Shown here one piece after another: positions 57,812-64,000 of a stretch of 64,000 nt of DNA. Each line of letters begins with the position of its first letter. Positions within the stretch are counted from its first letter, which is position 1. Under the pieces are notes generated by a model that was not told the DNA's origin, did not search any database, and saw nothing but the letters and a program-made list of their open reading frames with translations. Source of the stretch: Micavibrio sp. (lineage in GTDB: Bacteria > Pseudomonadota > Alphaproteobacteria > Micavibrionales > Micavibrionaceae). The DNA is taken from assembly GCA_021604545.1 (NCBI GenBank), contig BQJE01000001.1, positions 107,444-171,443 of the forward strand, written 5' to 3'. Made by a program: the position numbers and the translations under genes.

Positions 57812-59833
57812 ATGAAGAAAAGCAAGAAACCTGCTGTTTTGGCTGTGTTTTTGATTATCTGTGCTTTGGGTCTTTCTTTTGCCGATGCGAGGGAAACGCC
57901 AGTGGCGCGGTTGCAAACGGCTGCGGACAGGGCGCAGACTTTGCAGGCGATTCAGGCCATTAATCAGGGACGCTGGGAGCTGGCTGAGCAAAAAATCGCT
58001 CAAACTAAAGACCCGTTGGCGTCAAAGCTCTATTACTGGCTGGTCTTTACCAAGGGCTCGAAGAGGAATTGGGGCAATGCCAAATTTGTTCGCTTGGCCC
58101 ATTTTATAAGGCAAAACCCCGAATGGCCGGGGATTAGGAGTTTGCGCCTGCTGGCTGAAGACGTCATGCCGAATGACCAGCCACCGCAGGATGTTGTGGT
58201 CTGGTTTAATGATTATAAGCCGCTGACAGCCGACGGTATGGATCGTTATATGGGGGCCTTGATTGTGACTGGTCGCAGGGCAGAAGCTAAAAGTCATTTG
58301 TCGCAATGGTGGGTGGATAGCCTGTCGATGTCACGCGATGAGCAGCGGCAAATCTACCGAAAATATGGTGGTCTTCTGGATAACGGTGATCATAGAAAAC
58401 GCATGGATGCGCTCTTGTTTGCCAGCCATTACCGCAATGCTCGTGCGATCGCTGGTTTGCTTGGTGATGGTTATCCGCAATTGGCCGAGGCGAGGATTGC
58501 GCTGGCTGAGAAAAAGACAAACGGTGTTAATCAGCGGATAGCTCAGGTGCCACGCGCGTTACAAAGTGATCCTGGTTTGCTTTATGAGCGCCTACGTTGG
58601 CGACGACGTAACAATCTGGATGTTGGCGCAATGGAGCTTTTACACAACGCTCCGCCAATAGAAAAAATTCAAAACCCTGCTGCGTGGTGGCAAGAGCGCC
58701 ATATTATTATCCGTCGTTTGATGGAAAGGGGCAGCCATAAAAGTGCTTATCTTTTGGCCACAGAGCACATGCAAAAAAGTGGTTTTTCATACGCGCAGGC
58801 CGAATGGTTGGCCGGGTGGCTGGCGCTACGGTTTCTTGAAAACCCTTCTGAAGGTTTGCAGCGTTTCGAGGCTCTGCACAGCAATGTTAAAACACCGATC
58901 AGTAAGGCGCGAGCGGCTTACTGGGCAGGTCGGGCAGCAAAGGCTCTGGGTGATAATAAAGCCAGTGCGATGTGGTATCAAAAAGCTGCTGCTTCGCGGA
59001 CAACGTATTACGGGCAGCTGGCAGCCGGTGAAATTTCATTAACGGATAGTTTGCCCAGTGCGGCGCCGCCAGTGATTACAAGCGCTGATAAAAACGCTTT
59101 TACCAAAGCCGAGCTTGTGCAGGCCGCTGAGCTTTTTCACGATGCCGGTATGCGCAAAGAAGCCAGCCGTTTTATTCAGGCTTTTGTAAAAAATGAAGCA
59201 ACGCCAAAGGCCTATAGATTTGGTGCCGAAATGGCGGCGAATATGGAGCATTACCACGATGCGATACGTATAGCGAAGAATGCCACGAAGCAGGGGATGT
59301 TTCTGACATCCCAATCCTATCCGGTTATTACAGGCAAGTTGCAGGGTGTTTCTCTTGAGTGGTCCTTGGTTCATTCGTTGATCCGGCAGGAAAGCATGTT
59401 TGATTATAAGGCTCAAAGTCCGGCGGGTGCGCTCGGGTTGATGCAGTTGATGCCTGCTACAGCGAAGGAAGTGGCCCGTAAAAAAGGAATCGCACATCGT
59501 ACAAGCTGGCTGACGGAAAATCCGTCACATAATATTGCCCTCGGCACCGGCTATCTGGATCAGATGCTCAGACGTTTTAATGGCTCATATGTTCTTGCTA
59601 TTGCTTCTTATAATGCAGGGCCTGGTCGGGTTGATAAATGGGTTAAACAATTTGGCGATCCACGTGCCGGCGAAGTTGATATGGTTGACTGGATTGAATC
59701 AATCCCGATTTATGAAACGCGCAACTATGTCCAGCGGGTGATGGAGGGCGTCTATGTTTACCGCCTGCGCTTGAAGGGTATTCAGAAAAAGCCAGATGAA
59801 GCCTTATACATTGCGATGCGTCAGGGGACCTAA
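57812..59833 (+). CDS. slt: Soluble lytic murein transglycosylase
   Basis: 673 residues from the ATG at 57812 (MKKSKKPAVLAVFLIICALG), which gives a clean signal peptide (cut near FADA at ~26). The long helical superhelix region (about 35-490) is followed by the lysozyme-like domain with catalytic Glu527 in RQESMFDYKAQSPAGALG, then LMQLMPATAKEVA and ASYNAGPGRV. It cleaves peptidoglycan in the periplasm. FlgJ here lacks a muramidase, so a transglycosylase is needed for rod passage; this enzyme is one candidate but may be housekeeping. It is divergent from dapA across 45 bp. Confidence 0.95.
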   Translation: MKKSKKPAVLAVFLIICALGLSFADARETPVARLQTAADRAQTLQAIQAINQGRWELAEQKIAQTKDPLASKLYYWLVFTKGSKRNWGNAKFVRLAHFIRQNPEWPGIRSLRLLAEDVMPNDQPPQDVVVWFNDYKPLTADGMDRYMGALIVTGRRAEAKSHLSQWWVDSLSMSRDEQRQIYRKYGGLLDNGDHRKRMDALLFASHYRNARAIAGLLGDGYPQLAEARIALAEKKTNGVNQRIAQVPRALQSDPGLLYERLRWRRRNNLDVGAMELLHNAPPIEKIQNPAAWWQERHIIIRRLMERGSHKSAYLLATEHMQKSGFSYAQAEWLAGWLALRFLENPSEGLQRFEALHSNVKTPISKARAAYWAGRAAKALGDNKASAMWYQKAAASRTTYYGQLAAGEISLTDSLPSAAPPVITSADKNAFTKAELVQAAELFHDAGMRKEASRFIQAFVKNEATPKAYRFGAEMAANMEHYHDAIRIAKNATKQGMFLTSQSYPVITGKLQGVSLEWSLVHSLIRQESMFDYKAQSPAGALGLMQLMPATAKEVARKKGIAHRTSWLTENPSHNIALGTGYLDQMLRRFNGSYVLAIASYNAGPGRVDKWVKQFGDPRAGEVDMVDWIESIPIYETRNYVQRVMEGVYVYRLRLKGIQKKPDEALYIAMRQGT

Positions 59834-59970
59834 ACCCTTTAATTATTGACGTTTTTGGCTGCATACGAAGAAAACCACCCTATTTTTGTTTACACAAAAT
59901 TATCCTCCCCGGGTTACACTAAAGTATAGGGTAATTCTGCTGTTTTTTAATAATGGGTTGAACAGGGGCA

Positions 59971-60675
59971 ATGAAACTTTTACTGGCTGACGATCATACA
60001 TTATTCCGTGATGCGCTGGTGCAATATATCGAAAGGGCAGAGCCTGAATCCGATATAACGCTGGCCAAGAATTTCTATGAGGTGGTTGACCTTATGAAGG
60101 AAAAACCTGAGCAGGATCTTATTTTGCTTGATCTGCGTATGCCGGGGATGAATGGCATGGAAGGTTTTAAACGTATGCGTGATGATTACCCTGATATTCC
60201 TGTGGCGCTCATGTCCGGTGTGGCAGAAACAAAAGATGTGAACGATGCTATGGATCTTGGTGCTGTCGGTTATTTTCCCAAGACCTTATCGGGTAAAGCA
60301 TTGCTGAAGGCTATACAGCTTGTTTTGACGGGCGAACGCTTTGTTCCGATTGATCATGAAACCAATGCGATTATGCCTTCGCATTATAATGGAAAAGGTA
60401 ACGGGGAGAGTAATGGTAACGGCTATGGCGGGCTTCAGGAGGCACAAGATACGTTGGACGGCGAATCCGTTATTCAGTTGACGCCGCGCGAAACGGAAGT
60501 GTTATCGTATCTTGCGCGTGGTGCTTCCAACAAGGAAATTGCTCGTGAACTGGAGTTGCAGGTGGTTACAGTTAAGCTGCATGTAAGGGGCGTATGTAGA
60601 AAGCTGGAAGCGAAAAACAGAACGCAAGCGGCGCTTAAAGCACGCGAGCTGGGAATAGTGGCGGCTTCCTCTTAA
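59971..60675 (+). CDS. LuxR/NarL-family response regulator
   Basis: 234 residues. Receiver 1-120 with D7/D8 and phospho-acceptor D54 in LILLDLRMPGMNG, a G/N-rich linker (about 136-152), and a LuxR-type helix-turn-helix (about 163-225: LTPRETEVLSYLARGASNKE then IARELELQVVTVKLHVRGVC). It lies 15 bp before a hybrid kinase and is probably its partner. The target genes are unknown. Confidence 0.92.
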   Translation: MKLLLADDHTLFRDALVQYIERAEPESDITLAKNFYEVVDLMKEKPEQDLILLDLRMPGMNGMEGFKRMRDDYPDIPVALMSGVAETKDVNDAMDLGAVGYFPKTLSGKALLKAIQLVLTGERFVPIDHETNAIMPSHYNGKGNGESNGNGYGGLQEAQDTLDGESVIQLTPRETEVLSYLARGASNKEIARELELQVVTVKLHVRGVCRKLEAKNRTQAALKARELGIVAASS

Positions 60676-60690
60676 CACCTGTCGGTTAGC

Positions 60691-62673
60691 ATGAAAATTC
60701 ATAATAAAAAATTTCTAGATATTATTAATTACATTCCAGGACTCGTGATCCTGGTTTTTAGCATGCTGGCGCTTCATTCATCTGTAAGTTTGATGGAGGC
60801 AAACCGGGACATGGTCAGTGCTTATGAGGAATACAAACACTCAGATTTTGAAGGCGCTGTTAAAAGAGAAAGTATGGTGCAAGCCCTGCATATAAAAGAG
60901 ACCTGGTTATATTGGTCTGTTTTGGCTATAGGGTTTTCAGGTTTTCTGCTGGTGGTTTTGAACACTGACAAGCTGAGAAAACTACGCAGAGTAAACGAAG
61001 AAAAGATGACGACGCTCAACCTACTCAGGGATCGGCTGGCTGCTATGGAGGCTTCGCGGGATGGGATTGGGATTATAGATGAAAAAGGAAATCTAGCCTA
61101 TATGAACAACGCACTTATGAAGCTGCATAATATTCCCGAAGACAAGGTCGATGAATATATCGGAAATCCGTGGGAGGGCTTGTATGCTCAGGAAGGCCGG
61201 GAAGATGTTTTGGCAGGTCGTCAAAAAATACAGAGTGCGGCCATGCTTGAGCTGCAGGAAAAAGGGTATTGGCGTGGTGAATCACCGATTGCTCAAAAAG
61301 ATGGAAAGATTGTAAATGCTGAGCTGTCTCTAACACTTTTGCCTAATGGTGGTTTTATCGGGACGGTGCGCGATATATCTCATCGCCATAAAATGGAGAA
61401 AGAAAGAAAGGATCTTGAAGATCAGTTTTATCAGGCTCAGAAAATGGAGGCTATTGGACGGCTAGCCGGTGGTATAGCCCATGACTTTAATAATATTTTG
61501 GCAGCTATGAACGGTTATGCCGAATTTCTTATGGATGATCTGGAAGAAAAATCTTCTCAGCATCAGTTTGCCGTTAATATCCTGCAAGCTGGTCGGCAGG
61601 CACGTGATCTGGTTGATCAGATGCTGGCTTTTTCCCGCCGCAAGGAAGGTACGAAAGACACTCTTGATCTGATTGTTCCTGTTCATGAAACATTGTCTAT
61701 GCTTCAGGCAACTTTACCCAAGACCATAGAAGTCAGGCAGCAGATTAAGGTTGTACATGCGCCGATAGACGGTAATGCAAACCAGATCGCACAAGCCATC
61801 ATGAATTTATGTGTGAACGCCAAAGACGCTATTGAAGATGAGCACGGGGTGCTCAAGGTTAATATTGATATAATTGAGTCCTCTCAATGTGGTATGCCTA
61901 ATATGCTGGTTGATGATTTAGAGAAGGTTGATGCAACGCCGCTGATAAGATTTGAAGAGTCGGCGCCTGGGCGCACGCAGTTATTGTTGGGAAAGATGGT
62001 CAGTAACCAGAAATATGTTTGTTTGAGTGTTGAGGATACCGGCTGTGGTATGAGCAAAGTTATCATGGAGCATATATTTGAACCTTTCTTTACGACCAAG
62101 CCGGTTGATAAGGGTACGGGGCTGGGGCTGTCTACGGTTCACGGTGTTGTGGCAGGACATCAGGGCGCTATGGTGATTGACAGTACCCTTGGCAAAGGAA
62201 CGCGTTTTGACTTGTTTTTCTCTGTATCGGAAGCTGCTGTGACAGAAAATTCGGCTGATGAGAAGGAGGTGTTAAATAACAATTCTGGCGCCGGGCGTAT
62301 TCTTTTGGTTGAGGATCAGGGTTCGGTAAGAGATATGATGATGAATATGCTGGAGCGTTTGGGGTATGAGGCCGCAGCCTGTACGACCGGTCTGGAAGCT
62401 CTGGATGTTTTGCGAGAAAATCCCGGTTCTTTTGATCTGGTGTTGACCGATCATAATATGCCAAAAATGACAGGGCTGGAGTTGGCGCAGCAGATCCATT
62501 TTGACTTTCCTGATTTACCGTTCATTTTGTTGTCAGGGTATAGTGAGCAGAAGTTAAAAGACTTGATGAAAGGCAACCCGGCAATCAAGGCTATCTTGCG
62601 TAAGCCGATTGCAAAAAATGCATTGGCACAAAAAATAGAGGCCGTTTTATCAGGCCAGAAAATAGCGGCCTGA
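60691..62673 (+). CDS. Hybrid sensor histidine kinase (CckA-like architecture)
   Basis: 660 residues. Two membrane helices (about 11-30 and 68-90) with a ~35-residue periplasmic loop, one PAS domain (about 110-240), HisKA with His264 in RLAGGIAHDFNNIL, an ATPase domain (DTGCGM, KGTGLGLSTVHG), and a receiver with Asp587 in VLTDHNMPKMTG. It resembles CckA in the kinase and receiver but has a single PAS and a larger insertion before the G1 box (about 395-430). It is cotranscribed with the LuxR-type regulator just upstream, which may take the phosphate. Confidence 0.9.
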   Translation: MKIHNKKFLDIINYIPGLVILVFSMLALHSSVSLMEANRDMVSAYEEYKHSDFEGAVKRESMVQALHIKETWLYWSVLAIGFSGFLLVVLNTDKLRKLRRVNEEKMTTLNLLRDRLAAMEASRDGIGIIDEKGNLAYMNNALMKLHNIPEDKVDEYIGNPWEGLYAQEGREDVLAGRQKIQSAAMLELQEKGYWRGESPIAQKDGKIVNAELSLTLLPNGGFIGTVRDISHRHKMEKERKDLEDQFYQAQKMEAIGRLAGGIAHDFNNILAAMNGYAEFLMDDLEEKSSQHQFAVNILQAGRQARDLVDQMLAFSRRKEGTKDTLDLIVPVHETLSMLQATLPKTIEVRQQIKVVHAPIDGNANQIAQAIMNLCVNAKDAIEDEHGVLKVNIDIIESSQCGMPNMLVDDLEKVDATPLIRFEESAPGRTQLLLGKMVSNQKYVCLSVEDTGCGMSKVIMEHIFEPFFTTKPVDKGTGLGLSTVHGVVAGHQGAMVIDSTLGKGTRFDLFFSVSEAAVTENSADEKEVLNNNSGAGRILLVEDQGSVRDMMMNMLERLGYEAAACTTGLEALDVLRENPGSFDLVLTDHNMPKMTGLELAQQIHFDFPDLPFILLSGYSEQKLKDLMKGNPAIKAILRKPIAKNALAQKIEAVLSGQKIAA

Positions 62674-62698
62674 TTATCCAGGCTTGTTGTTTTGTCTT

Positions 62699-64000
62699 TT
62701 ATTTTGTTTGGCCCTCGCGCCACCAGGTAAAAGTAGCCAATCCCAGGAGAATGAGAGCCGCCAACCATGGCGGCAGTAAAGGGCGGTCTTTAACGCCGGT
62801 GACGTTGAAATCATGGTTGCGGCGCAAGCCTATCCAGTTATGTCCGGCGTAGTTCCGTCCTTCGGGAAGCAAGCGAATAGATGGTGAAGTATTATCGGAT
62901 AACCATTTTATACTGCCTTTTGAGGCCTCGGCCAGAGGGGCGAGTAAATCAGGTGTTGTTCTGACACCTTTTAACTCCGGCGGGTTTAGGTCGCCGATAA
63001 TAGCAAAGCGACGCTGACCGTCCGGGTCCTCAAAAGAAAAAACGCCAAGTTGATCGGCTTCTATTCTTTTTTCCAGCCAACCGTCTTTATCTTGTTCCAG
63101 CTTTATTATTTCTGTTGTTCCATCTGGTTTTGTTATTGTGATATTCATACCAGATTGCTTATAGTTTCTGGAACGAACCGTAATGATGTTGTTGTCAATT
63201 TCGACATCTAATGCTTTTTCGTCGAGCTCAGGCTCTTTCATCAGCCAGTGTACAACGCGCCGTAAAAGATCGGCGTGAGGGCCGCCGGATTCATATCCAC
63301 GTGACCAGAGCCAGATATGGTCGCTTGATAATTGTGCTACCCGGCCCTCTTTGACTCGGTCCAGAACCAGCAGAGGATAGCCGTCTGCGCCATCCATCAG
63401 TGTTTCTCCTTTATCCCTTTTTATGACGACCTGACGCAACCAGTGTCCCCAGTTGGGCTCATTATTTTGCAGTATTCCGTTCCAGTATATATCTTTTGTC
63501 ACGGGGTGTTTTTTGCCCCCTTCGGTTAGCGATGGAATAAAGGGCTTGCGAATAATGGCGCCCGTGGGTATGCCCGGCAAAACATTCATCAAAGAAGTGT
63601 AGTAAACCGAATCCTGAGAGGCGAAAGACGGACCGCTTGCCTCAAGTAAGGCGCCGCCTTCCTCAATGTAGCGAACAATATTGTTGAAGTAATTGCTGGG
63701 AAGGATTCTGTTGAGGCGATAGCGGTCAAAAATAATCAGATCAAAGTCATAAAGCTTAATTTCGAATAGTTCCCGAAAAGGAAAAGCAATTAATGAAAGT
63801 TCATTTTGCGGGGTGCTATCGAGTTTGTCAGGCTCGCGTAGGATCGTAAAATGTACAAGGTCTACGCCAGGGTCTGATGTCAGGAGATCGCGCCATGTTC
63901 TTCCGCCGGCATGTGGCTGCCCGGAAACAAGAAGAACGCGTAATCTATCCCGTACACCGTTTACCAGCAGCGCTGCACGATTATTGTCCAGCGTGATTTC
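62699..64000 (-). CDS. Membrane protein, glutamine-amidotransferase-like/BatA-type (cut by window edge)
   Basis: The frame is open from 64000 to the stop at 62699 (433 residues visible), so the start is beyond the right edge. The first visible part has RDRLRVLLVSGQPHAGGRTW and then WRDLLTSDPGVDLVHFTILR, followed by DFDLIIFDRYRLN and EEGGALLEASGPSFASQDSV. This is a Rossmann/class-I-amidotransferase-like fold without a clear catalytic triad. One C-terminal membrane helix (PPWLAALILLGLATFTW) ends the protein. The layout is that of large alphaproteobacterial membrane proteins encoded in MoxR-BatA-type clusters. Confidence 0.8.
   Translation of the reverse strand, partial: EITLDNNRAALLVNGVRDRLRVLLVSGQPHAGGRTWRDLLTSDPGVDLVHFTILREPDKLDSTPQNELSLIAFPFRELFEIKLYDFDLIIFDRYRLNRILPSNYFNNIVRYIEEGGALLEASGPSFASQDSVYYTSLMNVLPGIPTGAIIRKPFIPSLTEGGKKHPVTKDIYWNGILQNNEPNWGHWLRQVVIKRDKGETLMDGADGYPLLVLDRVKEGRVAQLSSDHIWLWSRGYESGGPHADLLRRVVHWLMKEPELDEKALDVEIDNNIITVRSRNYKQSGMNITITKPDGTTEIIKLEQDKDGWLEKRIEADQLGVFSFEDPDGQRRFAIIGDLNPPELKGVRTTPDLLAPLAEASKGSIKWLSDNTSPSIRLLPEGRNYAGHNWIGLRRNHDFNVTGVKDRPLLPPWLAALILLGLATFTWWREGQTK

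Noticed and set aside
57767-58003. N-terminal extension of DapA and matching upstream start of the transglycosylase
   Set aside because: Each extension runs over the other gene's true start and lacks family similarity; internal starts give a clean DapA opening and a clean signal peptide.
1-64000. tRNA, rRNA, tmRNA, CRISPR arrays, IS elements or prophage
   Set aside because: Looked for conserved arms, repeated spacers, transposase motifs and phage structural genes; found none I could support.

Overview
The window is chromosomal DNA from an alphaproteobacterium. The evidence is FlbT/FlaF/FlbD/FliX flagellar regulators, a CckA-type kinase, a GTTC-N7-GTTC LexA box before recA, and a DksA of the alphaproteobacterial type that lacks the full zinc-finger cysteines. 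Gene order (fliF-fliG-fliH-fliN-motA-flbD, flhA, flhF) and flagellin style point to the Rhodospirillales/Micavibrio side of the class. That placement is inference; no rRNA or other strong marker is present. No tRNA, rRNA, CRISPR array, IS element or prophage was seen.

About 80 percent of the window is one flagellar supercluster. Region 1 (1-10351, mostly leftward): flhF (partial), flhA, then fliF-fliG-fliH-fliN-motA-flbD, with two small unknown genes on the other strand. Region 2 (10895-19189): a FlaG-like protein, flaF, flbT, flagellin 1, a TPR-sulfotransferase, a methyltransferase with a PKMT-type layout, and flagellin 2, whose variable region carries a LamG-like jelly-roll domain. Region 3 (19596-26220, leftward): flgE, flgD, fliK, two small helical FlgN-like proteins, flgJ (rod-binding part only) and flgI behind a sigma-54 promoter, with fliX divergent. 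Region 4: a DksA homologue with a histone-H1-like tail, then flgH-flgA-flgG-flgF (leftward, second sigma-54 promoter). Region 5 (31845-37929, rightward): motor and chemotaxis genes fliL, fliM, a DUF6468 gene, a MotE-like gene, cheY, cheZ, an Asp-less MotB-like gene and motB.

Region 6 (37933-46062) is accessory: a methyltransferase and a GNAT-like gene, a 1044-residue periplasmic TPR protein, a patatin-like phospholipase, and an unknown 355-residue protein flanked by two copies of a 70-bp cassette. Each cassette carries a perfect sigma-70 promoter with a palindrome between -35 and -10 and an ATG where +1 should be. Region 7 (46063-51316): fliP, fliO, a small gene and a FlhB-C-like gene (leftward), divergent from flgB-flgC-fliE-fliQ-fliR-flhB (third sigma-54 promoter). 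Region 8 (51379-64000) is mostly housekeeping and signalling: cckA, recA, corA, smpB, dapA, a lytic transglycosylase, a LuxR-type regulator with a hybrid kinase, and a partial membrane protein.

The expected wiring is CckA to CtrA (a perfect TTAA-N7-TTAA site lies before flhA), then FlbD/FliX with sigma-54 for rod, ring and hook genes, then FlbT/FlaF and a shared leader motif for the flagellins. The most novel-looking parts are the LamG flagellin with its modification-enzyme pair, the paired leaderless promoter cassettes, a multi-stem element upstream of flagellin 2, and the H1-tailed DksA.
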